Shown piece by piece: positions 43,812 through 52,953 of a DNA stretch of 64,000 nucleotides (positions are counted from its first letter, which is position 1; every line of letters begins with the position of its first letter). The stretch comes from Yoonia sp. SS1-5 (lineage in GTDB: Bacteria > Pseudomonadota > Alphaproteobacteria > Rhodobacterales > Rhodobacteraceae), in contig NZ_CP151767.2 in assembly GCF_038443705.2 (NCBI RefSeq), positions 3,587,501 through 3,651,500 on the forward strand, given 5' to 3'. The notes under the pieces are model-generated. The model was not told the origin of the DNA. It made no database searches and saw only the letters and a list, made by a program, of their open reading frames with translations. A program made the position numbers and the translations under genes.

Positions 43812-46307
43812 ATGCAAACGCAAGTGAAAGCATTGGTTGTGGGCGGAGGTGCCGTTGGCACGTCAATTGCCTATCATCTGGCAAAGGCGGGCTGGACCGA
43901 TGTCATGCTGCTGGAACGGGATGAACTGACATCGGGCTCAACCTGGCATGCGGCGGGCCTGCTACCCTTGTTCAACATGTCCTACGCGACCACGCATATT
44001 CACAAATACTCGGTGGATTTCTACAAGACCTTGGAGGCGGAAACCGGGTTGAACGCGGGCTTTGCCGTGGTCGGCAACCTGCGCATGGCCCAGACCCAGG
44101 AGCGGATGGATGAATACATGCTTTATGCATCCACCGCCGAAACCTGCGATGTGCCCTACGTCTGGATGACCCCGGATGAGATCAATGCGGAATGGCCGCT
44201 GATCAAGACCGACGACCTGAAAGGCGCGCTTTATCATAACACTGACGGCTACATTAACCCTGCCGATCTGACGCAAGCCATGGCCAAAGGGGCCCGGCAG
44301 CGTGGCGTCATGATTGAACGCAAGTGGCAGGCGGATGCGTTCCACTGGACCGGGGCCGCATGGGAGGTCACCTGCACCAAGATGGTTGAGAAGGGCGGCA
44401 ATCTGGTCCCCTCGGATGAGCAGATTGTGATCACCGCTGAACATGTGGTCACGGCCTCGGGGAACCATGCCCAGACGACTGCCAAGAAGCTGGGGATCAA
44501 GATCCCGGCCATTCCGGTGGAACACCAGTTCATTGTCATGGATCAGGACCCGGCGCTGGTGAAATTCCGCGCGGAAGGGAACGTCGAACATCCGGTGATC
44601 CGCGATGCCGATGCGCAATCTTATGTGCGTGAGGAACGTGGTGGCTGGATTCTGGGCGTCTACGAGAAGAACGCGCCTGCGGTCTTTGAACATGGTGTCC
44701 CCGACAGTTTCCGGGCGGATCTGTTCCCGCTCGATCTGGAGCGGATCGAAGACCAATATATGGCGATGATCCACCGCATTCCGTCCTGCGAGGACAGCGG
44801 GCTGAAGGATGATTTCAACGGACCGATTTGCTATACCCCCGACGGCAACCCATTGGTTGGCCCCGCACCCGGTTTGCACAATATGTGGCTGGCCGAAGGG
44901 TTTTCCTTTGGCATCACGGCGGCGGGCGGTACCGGCTATTATCTGGCCCAGATGATGGTTGATGGCGAGGCCGAGATCGACATGGCCAGCCTTGATCCCA
45001 AGCGCTACGGCAATTGGATGACCACCGAATTTGCCGCACGCAAAAACGAGGAATGTTACGACCACGTCTATATCCTGCACCACCCCGATGAAGAACGGCC
45101 CGCCTGCCGCCCGCTGCGGACATCACCTGCCTATGACAGGCAGGCCGCGCGTGGGGCGCAGTTTGGTTTTGTCAACGGGTGGGAGCGTCCAAACTACTTT
45201 GCCCCTGCGGGCTTTGATGATGCGGGCAGCCGGTCGTTCCGTCGTGGTGGTTGGTGGCAATATGCTGTGGCGGAGGCCAAGGCCATTCGCGAAGGCGTGG
45301 GTCTGATTGATGCCACCGCCTTTACCAAGCATCGCATCAGCGGACCGGGGGCCACGGCCTTTCTCGACTGGTTCACCACGAACAAACTGCCGCGTGTCGG
45401 TCGGATCAACCTGACCTATGCGCTGACAAGCCACGGCACGACCCGGACCGAATACACCATCGTGCGGCTAGCCGCGGACGATTACTATCTGGTCTCTGCG
45501 GGTGCGTGGCACGCCTATGATCAGGACTTCTTGTACAAGGCGATTGCCGAGAAAGAGCCGGCGTTTGGCCGGATCAATGCCCAGGATGTGACGACCCAAT
45601 GGGGGGTGTTTGCGATTGCGGGGCCAAAGTCGCGCGATGTGCTGGCGGGTGTGATCAGGGATGCGGACCCCGCCACTGCATTATCGAACAAGCGCTTTCC
45701 CTGGCTGTCGGCCAAGCAGATCGAATTGGGCATGTGCCCGGTGAATGCGATCCGCGTGGCCTATACCGGAGAGCTGGGTTGGGAGTTGCACCATCCGCTG
45801 GAGATGCAGAACTATCTGTTTGATTTGCTAGAAAAAGCAGGTGAACCGCATGGGATGAAACTGGTCGGCGCGCGGGCGCAGAACTGGTTGCGTCAGGAAA
45901 AATCCTATCGGGCTTTTGGCACCGAGTTAGGCCGTGACGCGACCCCGCTGGAAGCTGATTTGCCGCGATTTGTCGATTTGGATAAGGACTTCCACGGCAA
46001 GGAACGGATGCAGGCGACAGGCATTCGTTCCAAATGCGTGACCTTGTTGATTGATGGGCCGTCCGATGCTGATCCCTGGGGGCGCGAGGTGCTCTATGAT
46101 CTTGACGGAACCCGGGTCGGTCGGTTGACCTCGGGTGGCTATTCGGTCGCGTTCGGAAAGTCCATTGGCATGGGATATGTGCAGCCGTCACTGGCGGTGC
46201 CAGGCGCGGTACTTCAGGTCAAAATGCTGGACCAGCTATGGCCCGCACAGATTGTCGAGGATAGCCCTTACGATCCGAGTAACGCGAAAATCCGCACTGA
46301 TGGTTGA
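43812..46307 (+). CDS. FAD-dependent oxidoreductase with GcvT domain (dimethylglycine/sarcosine dehydrogenase family)
   Basis: 831 residues. The N-terminal DAO-type flavin domain (about 1-390) has VVGGGAVGTSIAYHLAKAG and GSTWHAAGLLP, whose His is the covalent FAD site in this family. The C-terminal half is a GcvT-like tetrahydrofolate-binding aminomethyltransferase fold, with GVGLIDATAFTKHRISGPGA and RVAYTGELGWELHHPLE. Such fusions oxidise N-methyl groups of dimethylglycine or sarcosine and pass the one-carbon unit to folate. GAGGGAG precedes the ATG. The precise substrate is uncertain. The GGATGG repeat follows the stop. Confidence 0.9.
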   Translation: MQTQVKALVVGGGAVGTSIAYHLAKAGWTDVMLLERDELTSGSTWHAAGLLPLFNMSYATTHIHKYSVDFYKTLEAETGLNAGFAVVGNLRMAQTQERMDEYMLYASTAETCDVPYVWMTPDEINAEWPLIKTDDLKGALYHNTDGYINPADLTQAMAKGARQRGVMIERKWQADAFHWTGAAWEVTCTKMVEKGGNLVPSDEQIVITAEHVVTASGNHAQTTAKKLGIKIPAIPVEHQFIVMDQDPALVKFRAEGNVEHPVIRDADAQSYVREERGGWILGVYEKNAPAVFEHGVPDSFRADLFPLDLERIEDQYMAMIHRIPSCEDSGLKDDFNGPICYTPDGNPLVGPAPGLHNMWLAEGFSFGITAAGGTGYYLAQMMVDGEAEIDMASLDPKRYGNWMTTEFAARKNEECYDHVYILHHPDEERPACRPLRTSPAYDRQAARGAQFGFVNGWERPNYFAPAGFDDAGSRSFRRGGWWQYAVAEAKAIREGVGLIDATAFTKHRISGPGATAFLDWFTTNKLPRVGRINLTYALTSHGTTRTEYTIVRLAADDYYLVSAGAWHAYDQDFLYKAIAEKEPAFGRINAQDVTTQWGVFAIAGPKSRDVLAGVIRDADPATALSNKRFPWLSAKQIELGMCPVNAIRVAYTGELGWELHHPLEMQNYLFDLLEKAGEPHGMKLVGARAQNWLRQEKSYRAFGTELGRDATPLEADLPRFVDLDKDFHGKERMQATGIRSKCVTLLIDGPSDADPWGREVLYDLDGTRVGRLTSGGYSVAFGKSIGMGYVQPSLAVPGAVLQVKMLDQLWPAQIVEDSPYDPSNAKIRTDG

Positions 46308-46320
46308 CAGGCACGGCGGC

Positions 46321-46346
46321 GTAGGATGGATTTAAATCCATCTTAC
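46321..46346. repeat. Short palindromic repeat, GGATGG type
   Basis: A 26-base near-perfect palindrome: GTAGGATGGATTT (46321-46333) against AAATCCATCTTAC (46334-46346), with one mismatch. It starts 13 bases after the oxidoreductase stop and ends just before the ribosome site of the next gene. Related copies are at 17683 and 51772. Confidence 0.75.
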
Positions 46347-46358
46347 GAGGTGGGTGCC

Positions 46359-46655
46359 ATGACGGACAAGATCGAGGTTGAAAACATCAATACACCTGGA
46401 CGGACGGCACGTGTGGACCGCGCCAAATACGAGGCCATGAAAGCCGCGATGCTCGCGACCTTGCCACGCACCGCCCCCGGGATGACTGCCAAGGAATCAA
46501 AAGAGGCCGCAAAGGCACATCTGCCCGAAGACCTGTTTCCGGGCGGCGCCACATCGGGTTGGTGGCAGAAATGCGTGCAGTTGGACCTCGAGGCTAAGGG
46601 TATCGTGATCCGCGAGGACACCAAGCCGCTGAGATTTCATCAGGTTTCTGCCTGA
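46359..46655 (+). CDS. DUF6958-like small protein
   Basis: 98 residues from ATG 46359 with ACGAGG at 46345-46350; the frame extends upstream into the palindrome but has no ribosome site there. It starts TDKIEVENINTPGRTARVDR and contains MKAAMLATLPRTAPGMTAKE and GWWQKCVQLDLEAKGIVIRE, which I recall from the DUF6958 family. It is soluble, with no catalytic motif. It overlaps the convergent acetyltransferase gene by 16 bases. The function is unknown. Confidence 0.8.
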   Translation: MTDKIEVENINTPGRTARVDRAKYEAMKAAMLATLPRTAPGMTAKESKEAAKAHLPEDLFPGGATSGWWQKCVQLDLEAKGIVIREDTKPLRFHQVSA

Positions 46656-47362
46656 TCAGCTCTGCCATGCATCTGCAGCGACCTGCGCTGCCTGGCCATT
46701 TCATCAAAGTTTTCCGGCTCAAGCCATGCCTCAAACGCAGCCTCGCGCGCGGGCCATTCGTGATCCAGGACCGAGAACCAGGCCGTATCGCGGTTCCGGT
46801 TTTTGTACACCGTTGCCTGGCGAAACGTCCCCTCATATGTAAATCCCAATCGCAGGGCGGCCTTGCGCGATGCGGCGTTCAGTGCATCACATTTCCATTC
46901 GTAGCGCCGATACCCCAGTTCACCCAAAGCACGCCGCATCATCAGATACATGGCCTCTGTCGCCGCCCGGGTTTGTTTGAGGGCAGGGCCGAAGCTGATA
47001 TATCCCACCTCCACCACGCCATGGGCCGGCACGATCCGCAGAAAACTGGTGATCCCTGCCGCTTTTCCATTTGCCTTGTCGATAATTACAAAAAACAGCG
47101 GGTCCGTGCTTGCACAATTGGCAGCCATCCAGTCGTCAAAATCGCGGCGTTGTTCGAATGGCCCGCTGGGCATATAGGTCCAGATGGTGCCGGTGCTGTC
47201 TGATTGATAGGTCGCAAACAGATCGTCGCCATGCGCCGGATTAAGCGGGACAACATCGCAATACCGCCCCACTATTGGCGTGGTGGGCATGGGCGCGCAT
47301 CCGCGCCATTGTGTCAGTGGCGCGCCGATCGGCTGCCCAAACGCATTCTCGTAATCGGACAT
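46640..47362 (-). CDS. GNAT family N-acetyltransferase
   Basis: 240 residues, larger than RimI. The N-terminal QPIGAPLTQWRGCAPMPTTPIVGRYCDVVPLNPAH is typical of the RimJ/RimL-like subgroup with a proline-rich lead. The core includes VVEVGYISFGPALKQTRAATEAMYLMMRRAL, cut by the acetyl-CoA loop, and YRRYEWKCDALNAASRKAALRLGFTYEG. The substrate is unknown. It ends opposite the DUF6958-like gene. Confidence 0.88.
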   Translation of the reverse strand: MSDYENAFGQPIGAPLTQWRGCAPMPTTPIVGRYCDVVPLNPAHGDDLFATYQSDSTGTIWTYMPSGPFEQRRDFDDWMAANCASTDPLFFVIIDKANGKAAGITSFLRIVPAHGVVEVGYISFGPALKQTRAATEAMYLMMRRALGELGYRRYEWKCDALNAASRKAALRLGFTYEGTFRQATVYKNRNRDTAWFSVLDHEWPAREAAFEAWLEPENFDEMARQRRSLQMHGRADQAET

Positions 47363-47366
47363 TGTG

Positions 47367-48449
47367 TCAGGCCGCCACGGATCGCAGGCGTCCGGGCGTC
47401 AGTGCCGCCAAGGTGCTGACGTCAAGCGCCGGCGGACGCCCTGCCACCAGATCCGCCAGCAGTTTGCTGGCCGCGGGGCTTGTTTGCATGCCGTACCCGC
47501 CTTGCCCGGCGCACCAGATAAAATGTTCATCCAGCGGGTCGGGTCCCAACACAAGCGCCCGGTCGGGCGCAAAAGTACGCAAGCCTGCCCAGGTGGCGAG
47601 CAATCTGACAAGTTTTTCGGTCACATTATTCTCGTAGCGCATCAAGCCTTCGGCCAGCGGCAGTTCCAGCGCACAGGCGTCATGCGGCTTGACCGGGTCC
47701 TCATCGGCGGGCGATACGATCAGCGCGCCGGCATCGGGTTTTGCATACCAGCTTTCGCCCGGCCCGAACATCATCGGCCATTTGCGCAGGTCATGTCCAC
47801 CCGGCGCCGGTATTCGCGCCATAGACCGGCGTAAGGGCGTAAACCCCAATGGTGCCACATTGGCCATCACAGCCACTTCATCGACCCAGGCACCAGCCGC
47901 ATTCACCAGGTTTTTGGCGAAATAGCTGCCAAAGCTGGTATTGACCTCCCAGCCGGTTGGGATCCGGTTGATCGACGTCACTGGGGATTTCGTACTGATC
48001 TGGGTCCCGTTCTGGCGCGCCTCTTTCGCGAAACCCTGGATCAGTTTGTCTGTGTCGATATCCCATGCGTCCGCATGATAGGCCGCACGATCAATCCTGT
48101 CCCTACGCAGGATAGGCACCATTTCCACGGCCTCATCGACAGTTATCCGGGCCAGTTTCATCTGCCTTTGGTCTGTGGCAAAGCGGTCGGCATCTTCGGG
48201 TCCGCCGACCAATAACAAGCCCCGCGGGCTAAGCACCTGTGCCGCTTCATGATGTGCCCGGCTCATCTTGTTCAGGGCGATGGTTGCGCGGTTGCCATAG
48301 CTTTCCTCGAACATTGCCGCTGATCGGCCAGATGCATGGAAGGCAAGGCTGTCTTCAGCCTCAAGCAGGGTTGTCTGCCCCAGTTTGGACAGGCGGGCCG
48401 CCGCAGATATCCCGGCAATGCCGCCCCCGATAATCAGAAAATCAATCAT
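47367..48449 (-). CDS. FAD-dependent DAO-family oxidoreductase
   Basis: 360 residues. The dinucleotide-binding start is FLIIGGGIAGISAAARLSKLG (4-24), followed by FHASGRSAAMFEESYG, which replaces the usual HSHHAG region. NLVNAAGAWVDEVA and the C-terminal IWCAGQGGYGMQTSPAASKLLADL complete the DAO fold. It resembles glycine/D-amino acid oxidases and hydroxyglutarate dehydrogenase-like enzymes. Its start overlaps the stop of the aldo-keto reductase gene by four bases, so they form an operon. Confidence 0.88.
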   Translation of the reverse strand: MIDFLIIGGGIAGISAAARLSKLGQTTLLEAEDSLAFHASGRSAAMFEESYGNRATIALNKMSRAHHEAAQVLSPRGLLLVGGPEDADRFATDQRQMKLARITVDEAVEMVPILRRDRIDRAAYHADAWDIDTDKLIQGFAKEARQNGTQISTKSPVTSINRIPTGWEVNTSFGSYFAKNLVNAAGAWVDEVAVMANVAPLGFTPLRRSMARIPAPGGHDLRKWPMMFGPGESWYAKPDAGALIVSPADEDPVKPHDACALELPLAEGLMRYENNVTEKLVRLLATWAGLRTFAPDRALVLGPDPLDEHFIWCAGQGGYGMQTSPAASKLLADLVAGRPPALDVSTLAALTPGRLRSVAA

Positions 48450-49378
48450 GCTTCTTCCAGCCGGTCGGTAGCGGGTGCTGGCGCCCGCCCGAGCCCTGAA
48501 ATCCGCGTGTACATGTCGTCGGACAGGTCGAAATCCGCCGCCGCCAGCGATGGGGCCAATTGGCGCACGCTCCGCGCGGAAATGATCGGCGACGGGCCGG
48601 CCTTATGCGCGGCAACCCATGCCACTGCCAGCGTGGCCGGATCGGTCCCTGCATCCGCTGCAAGCGCAGCCAAGCGGGCGGCCGTTTCGTGCATCCAGTC
48701 TTGCGCATATCGGGCGCGATACCTGTCATCCTTCGTCAGGCGACCCACCCCGCCGCTTGTATATTTTCCGGTCAACAGCCCGCCCCCCAAAGGCGAATAG
48801 GGGATGATCTGGATGCCTTGATCTGTGGCCATCGGAAAAACCTCAACCTCTGCCTGTCGTTTGACGAGGCTGTACATCGGTTGAATAACGTCGATCCGCG
48901 TTCCCAATGATTGCGCGACATGCTGCGCCTTCATCACCTGCCAAGCCGCATAGTTTGAAACGCCGATATGCCGGATAAGGCCGTTTGACTGCAATTCAGC
49001 AAGCGTGCTGAACGTTTCCTCCAGCGGGGTCTGGGCATCAAACCGGTGCATGTAGAGAAGGTCGATCACGTCCTCCTTCAACTGTTTCCGGCAGGTATCG
49101 AATTGCCGCATGATATTGGCGCCGCCAGCCCCATCCTTGTAGCCGACTTTTGTGGCCAGATAGATTTTGTGGCGATCCCTTTTGATCATTGCACCAACCA
49201 GAGTTTCGGACGCGCCCCCGGTGTAGCCCACGGCAGTGTCGAAATGATTAATTCCTGCAGCGCGTGCCGCATCAAACATGGCCTGACTTGCGGCTGCATC
49301 CGCACCACCGCCGAATTGCATTGTGCCAAATGTCAGTGCGGAGAGCGCTTCGCCGTCGATGGTGGTCAGATGGGTCAT
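48446..49378 (-). CDS. Aldo/keto reductase
   Basis: 310 residues from ATG 49378; ten more in-frame residues upstream are unlikely. The AKR tetrad is seen as Asp and Tyr in HFDTAVGYTGG, Lys in LATKVGY and His in YMHRFD. GVSNYAAWQVM and IPYSPLGGGLLTGKY are the standard barrel motifs. NADPH-dependent reduction of a carbonyl is expected. It is paired with the DAO oxidase, so it may act in the same pathway. It is divergent from the gene at 49438 with a 59-base gap. Confidence 0.9.
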   Translation of the reverse strand: MTHLTTIDGEALSALTFGTMQFGGGADAAASQAMFDAARAAGINHFDTAVGYTGGASETLVGAMIKRDRHKIYLATKVGYKDGAGGANIMRQFDTCRKQLKEDVIDLLYMHRFDAQTPLEETFSTLAELQSNGLIRHIGVSNYAAWQVMKAQHVAQSLGTRIDVIQPMYSLVKRQAEVEVFPMATDQGIQIIPYSPLGGGLLTGKYTSGGVGRLTKDDRYRARYAQDWMHETAARLAALAADAGTDPATLAVAWVAAHKAGPSPIISARSVRQLAPSLAAADFDLSDDMYTRISGLGRAPAPATDRLEEA

Positions 49379-49437
49379 ATCTGGTACAGTGGCATGCCGA
49401 TGTGACAATGAAAAGAGACCAACCGGGGGGATCCATC

Positions 49438-50034
49438 ATGGGACGCGAGGCCGTCGCTGTGTGTCATTGGAATGGCCAGATCGCCGAACTGCGTCTGCAT
49501 CTTGATAGCGGGTTTCTGAACCTGCGTGGGGACATACGCGCGGATCTGCCGCGCGCAGACATCACGGGCGTAACGCTTGTGGATGATGGGGTGCTGGTGC
49601 GGCTGGCACTGCAAACGCTGCATATGGAATTTGATGAAGTTTCGGCGCGACAGTGGCACAAGGCCCTGTTGAAAACGCCCCCAACGCTGGCAGAAAAGTT
49701 TGGGGTTGGTCCTGATGCGCGTTGTTTTGTGCAAGGTGCGCCCAATGACCGCGCGCTGTCCGACGCGCTGGTGGGTGCCATGACCCGGCATCTTGCGGAC
49801 GCGTCCATCTTGCTTGCGATTATTGAAAATTTGGATGATCTGGATGCCGCGACGACCTTGGCCCAAGAAAACCCCACATTGCATCTTTGGGCCGTCTATC
49901 CCAAGGGCAAGGGCGTTGCGGTTGGTGCCACTGCAATCCGGACCCATTTGCGTGGGTTGGGATTTATTGACAGCAAGTCCTGTGCGGTGTCGGACCGGTT
50001 GACAGCCACGCGTTATCGTTTGCGCCGTACCTGA
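49438..50034 (+). CDS. Protein of unknown function, DUF3052-like C-terminal part
   Basis: 198 residues from ATG 49438, chosen because CGGGGGG lies seven bases upstream; ATG 49408 is in frame. Residues 75-198 (PPTLAEKFGVGPDARCFVQG to LWAVYPKGKGVAVGATAIR and GFIDSKSCAVSDRLTATRYRLRR) have the two-part pattern I associate with DUF3052-type proteins, where a K-G motif precedes a helix. The N-terminal part is not recognised. It is soluble. The function is unknown. Confidence 0.75.
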   Translation: MGREAVAVCHWNGQIAELRLHLDSGFLNLRGDIRADLPRADITGVTLVDDGVLVRLALQTLHMEFDEVSARQWHKALLKTPPTLAEKFGVGPDARCFVQGAPNDRALSDALVGAMTRHLADASILLAIIENLDDLDAATTLAQENPTLHLWAVYPKGKGVAVGATAIRTHLRGLGFIDSKSCAVSDRLTATRYRLRRT

Positions 50035-50073
50035 TCCACGAGGTCCGTGCCTGTCGGGTTGCCCGGGTGGTTT

Positions 50074-50439
50074 CTATCGTTTTGTGAAACATTTCTGACA
50101 TGCGCCGCAGGCTTTTGATCCGTCCTGCCGGAACCAGCGGCAGGTGGACCTGATCGGGCAGGGTGGTGGATCTTTGATGTTTGCATCTGCACAAGGCTGG
50201 ACGCCTTGCCCTGACAGGGCGTTACATGTCTTGCCGTCCCAATGCTGGCATTCGGATGGATGGCAAGCGGATGCAAATCGCATCCGGTCTTCCGGCGGCC
50301 CGAGCGCACGTGCATCATCGTCAAACGTGGCATCGACAATAGCCGCCTTGTGCATCAATAGCAGGCGCCCATCGGGCCGTTGAATGCCAAGCAGTTTTGC
50401 ACCGGGGGCGCAGGGCGCAATCGGGCATGTCAGCAGCAT
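50074..50439 (-). CDS. Cysteine-rich protein of unknown function
   Basis: 121 residues if translation starts at ATG 50439; a longer frame to 50532 adds a region unlike a gene start. Many cysteines are spaced as CPIAPC, FASACHPSEC, TCNAL, CADAN, CPIRSTCRWFRQDG and CGACQKC, which suggests bound metal or an iron-sulfur cluster. The middle part (GIQRPDGRLLLMHKAAIVD) is an ordinary beta stretch. From memory, short proteins with the CxWFRQxGxxAC pattern occur with Fe-S-related annotations in proteobacteria. The role is unknown. Confidence 0.65.
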   Translation of the reverse strand: MLLTCPIAPCAPGAKLLGIQRPDGRLLLMHKAAIVDATFDDDARALGPPEDRMRFASACHPSECQHWDGKTCNALSGQGVQPCADANIKDPPPCPIRSTCRWFRQDGSKACGACQKCFTKR

Positions 50440-50689
50440 GTTATCGGGTTTGTCGCATGTATCGCCCGATTGACCGTGCGTCTTTTGCTGTGTTGATGGA
50501 AGGAGGGGACCTTCTTTCAAATGATGCTCCACTTAATGCGACGCGCAGGGCGCTGAAAACATGTCCCGTCCTTCTACCATAGCAGATTCGCCGGCGTTCA
50601 CACTGACAGGTTTTCCTGACCATTTGGTTGACATGCGTCAAACTGCATGATGGCAGTGTGCATGCCCAAGAACACAGGAGCGTGCTGCT

Positions 50690-51748
50690 ATGCCATATCA
50701 ACCCGCCGATGATCGCTATGACCGCATGACCTACCGTCGCTGCGGTTCGTCGGGCCTGAAGTTGCCCGCCGTGTCCCTTGGGCTGTGGCACAATTTCGGC
50801 GACGATACCGCACACCAGACCAAACGCGCGATTTGTCAGACAGCCTTTGATCATGGCATTACGCATTTCGATCTGGCCAATAATTACGGCCCGCCTCCCG
50901 GTTCCGCCGAAGAGGCGTTTGGCGCCATTTTGAAGCAGGATTTCGCGGGCCACCGCGATGAGATGATCATCAGCTCAAAGGCGGGCTATGATATGTGGCC
51001 AGGCCCTTATGGCGAATGGGGCAGCCGCAAATATCTGATCGCGTCTTGTGATCAGTCCCTCAAGCGGATGGGGTTGGATTACGTGGATATCTTCTATTCG
51101 CACAGGTTTGATCCCGATACCCCGCTGGAGGAGACCATGGGCGCGCTGGATCATATCGTGCGCTCGGGCCGCGCGCTTTATGCGGGGATTTCGTCTTACA
51201 ATTCGGAACGTACCCAGCAGGCTGTTGCCATATTGAAAGAGCTTGGCACGCCGCTTTTGATCCATCAGCCGTCTTACAACATGCTGAACCGGTGGGTGGA
51301 GCGTGACGGGTTGAAACAGACCTTGCAGGATCTTGGTGTCGGGTCGATTGCGTTTACGCCGCTTGCGCAAGGCATGCTGACCAAGAAATATCTGGGCGGC
51401 ATTCCCGAGGGCAGCCGTGCGAGCCAGGGTAAATCGCTGTTTCCGTCCATGCTGTCGGATGAGGCCATTACCAATATCCGCAAGCTAAACGAGATTGCCG
51501 AGCGCCGTGGACAGACCCTTGCGCAGATGGCAATTGCCTGGGTGTTGCGCGGTGGCGGCATTACCACGGCCCTGATCGGCGCGTCGCGTCCCGAGCAGGT
51601 CGTTGATTGTGCTGGCGCGGTATCCAATCTGGACTTTACCGATGACGAATTGACCTTGATTGATCAATACGCCGATGAAGAACAGATCAACCTGTGGGCC
51701 GCCTCGTCAGAGCAGACTGCGGGTGCCGCCGAGCGGAAGAAAAAGTGA
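50690..51748 (+). CDS. Aldo/keto reductase, YghZ/GpR-like
   Basis: 352 residues. The start YRRCGSSGLKLPAVSLGLWHNFGD and the region NNYGPPPGSAEEAFG are typical of the YghZ group, which reduces methylglyoxal and L-glyceraldehyde 3-phosphate. The tetrad is Asp and Tyr in FDLANNYG, Lys in SSKAG and His in YSHRFD. The insertion GPYGEWGSRKYL before LIASCDQSLKRMG fits the octameric Kv-beta-like subgroup. AGGAG precedes ATG 50690. The repeat at 51772 follows. Confidence 0.92.
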   Translation: MPYQPADDRYDRMTYRRCGSSGLKLPAVSLGLWHNFGDDTAHQTKRAICQTAFDHGITHFDLANNYGPPPGSAEEAFGAILKQDFAGHRDEMIISSKAGYDMWPGPYGEWGSRKYLIASCDQSLKRMGLDYVDIFYSHRFDPDTPLEETMGALDHIVRSGRALYAGISSYNSERTQQAVAILKELGTPLLIHQPSYNMLNRWVERDGLKQTLQDLGVGSIAFTPLAQGMLTKKYLGGIPEGSRASQGKSLFPSMLSDEAITNIRKLNEIAERRGQTLAQMAIAWVLRGGGITTALIGASRPEQVVDCAGAVSNLDFTDDELTLIDQYADEEQINLWAASSEQTAGAAERKKK

Positions 51749-51771
51749 GCCTGGGCGCGGGGTTCGGGCAG

Positions 51772-51791
51772 GGATGGGTCAAGACCCATCC
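51772..51791. repeat. Short palindromic repeat, GGATGG type
   Basis: GGATGGGT-CAAG-ACCCATCC, a perfect 8-base stem with loop, 23 bases after the aldo/keto reductase stop and followed by TAC. Its central twelve bases GGGTCAAGACCC are identical to the core of the TAG-type repeat at 61682, which links the two groups. Confidence 0.78.
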
Positions 51792-51808
51792 TACGGCGTT
51801 GCATCCAG

Positions 51809-52624
51809 ATGCGTAGCGCATTGTGCATTTACGATCTGGATCAGCAGGCCGCAGAGGTTCTGTTTGCGACAGATGCGCATATCGAGGCGCCCAATTGGCA
51901 TCCTGATGGCTATCTGATCGTCAACAGTGCGGGCCGCCTTTACCGCGTGGACATGGCGCGACCGGAGTTGACCCCGATCGACACCGGATTTGCCCAAGCC
52001 TGCAACAATGATCACGGGGTTTCACCAGATGGTCAAACGCTTGCGATCAGTGATCGTAGCCGGACTGATGGGAGTTGCATCTACACGCTACCGGTTTCGG
52101 GTGGTACGCCCAGCAGAGTGACACAGCAACTGCCTTCCTACTGGCATGGCTGGTCCCCAGACGGCCAACGACTGGCTTATGTTGGTCGTCGTGACGGCCC
52201 GTTTGCGCTATTCACCTGCCAATTGGATGGGACCGACGAAACCTGTCTGACGGATGGCTTCGATCATGTGGATGGGCCCGATTACACCCCGGATGGGCAG
52301 TGGATCTGGTTCAATGCAGAGCGGGACGGCGCCGTCGATCTCTGGCGTATACGTCCGGATGGGACAGATTTACAGCAGATGACCGCCGACAGTCATGTGA
52401 ACTGGTTTCCGCATCCGTGCCCGAAAGGTGCGCATGTCTTGTATCTTGCCTATCCCCAAGGCACCGACGGTCACCCAGCGAACCGCGATGTCGCCCTGTG
52501 CCTGATGCCGGCGGACGGCGGGCAAACCCGGCAGCTTTTGCAAATTTGTGGCGGGCAGGGGAGTATCAATGTCCCGTGTTGGGCCCCTGACGGCCGCCGG
52601 TTTGCATTCATGCGCTTTTGTTGA
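51809..52624 (+). CDS. TolB-like WD40/PD40 beta-propeller protein
   Basis: 271 residues without a signal peptide. At least five PD40-type blades are visible: EAPNWHPDGYLIV, NDHGVSPDGQTLAIS, WHGWSPDGQRLAYVG, DGPDYTPDGQWIWFN and NVPCWAPDGRRFAFM. The family is often annotated as a TolB-related or biopolymer transporter protein, but it lacks the TolB N-terminal domain and export signal, so a cytoplasmic propeller is more likely. ATG 51809 follows the palindrome by 17 bases and has no clear ribosome site. Confidence 0.83.
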   Translation: MRSALCIYDLDQQAAEVLFATDAHIEAPNWHPDGYLIVNSAGRLYRVDMARPELTPIDTGFAQACNNDHGVSPDGQTLAISDRSRTDGSCIYTLPVSGGTPSRVTQQLPSYWHGWSPDGQRLAYVGRRDGPFALFTCQLDGTDETCLTDGFDHVDGPDYTPDGQWIWFNAERDGAVDLWRIRPDGTDLQQMTADSHVNWFPHPCPKGAHVLYLAYPQGTDGHPANRDVALCLMPADGGQTRQLLQICGGQGSINVPCWAPDGRRFAFMRFC

Positions 52625-52953
52625 ACGTCAGATATGTTTGACCTTTACGTTAAAACGCTGACCCAAACTCAAAGAGAGTAGACCCGACCTCCGCGCTAAA
52701 CGCAGCGAAAGCTATCGAAGAGCCCAATCTGTGACTTGATGTTTCTCGCTGCGTCCGCCCGCAGCACCGAAATCGTTGCCTGTGGCGCGCAACACCTCGG
52801 GCTTGAAGCGATCCTGAAAATCTAAGTGCGATCCAAAATGTATCGCAGACGTTGCCAGGGCAACAAGAATGGCGAAGAGACGAGCGTTTACGGAGCATTC
52901 AGGCGCTCACAATGCAGTTGGAGCAGGCTGACAAATCTGACCATGGGGCTCAA
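52625..52953. other. Unassigned stretch next to the broken protease gene
   Basis: No convincing gene. A minus-strand frame at 52650-52898 and another reading DFQDRFKPEVLRATGNDFGA near 52780-52840 look protein-like but match nothing I know and are short. It lies just beyond where the subtilase gene loses homology, so it may be debris of the deletion that removed the protease C-terminus. Confidence 0.4.

Noticed and set aside
43962-45083. Long minus-strand open frame of about 370 codons
   Set aside because: It is antisense to the FAD domain of the dimethylglycine dehydrogenase-like gene and has no family features.
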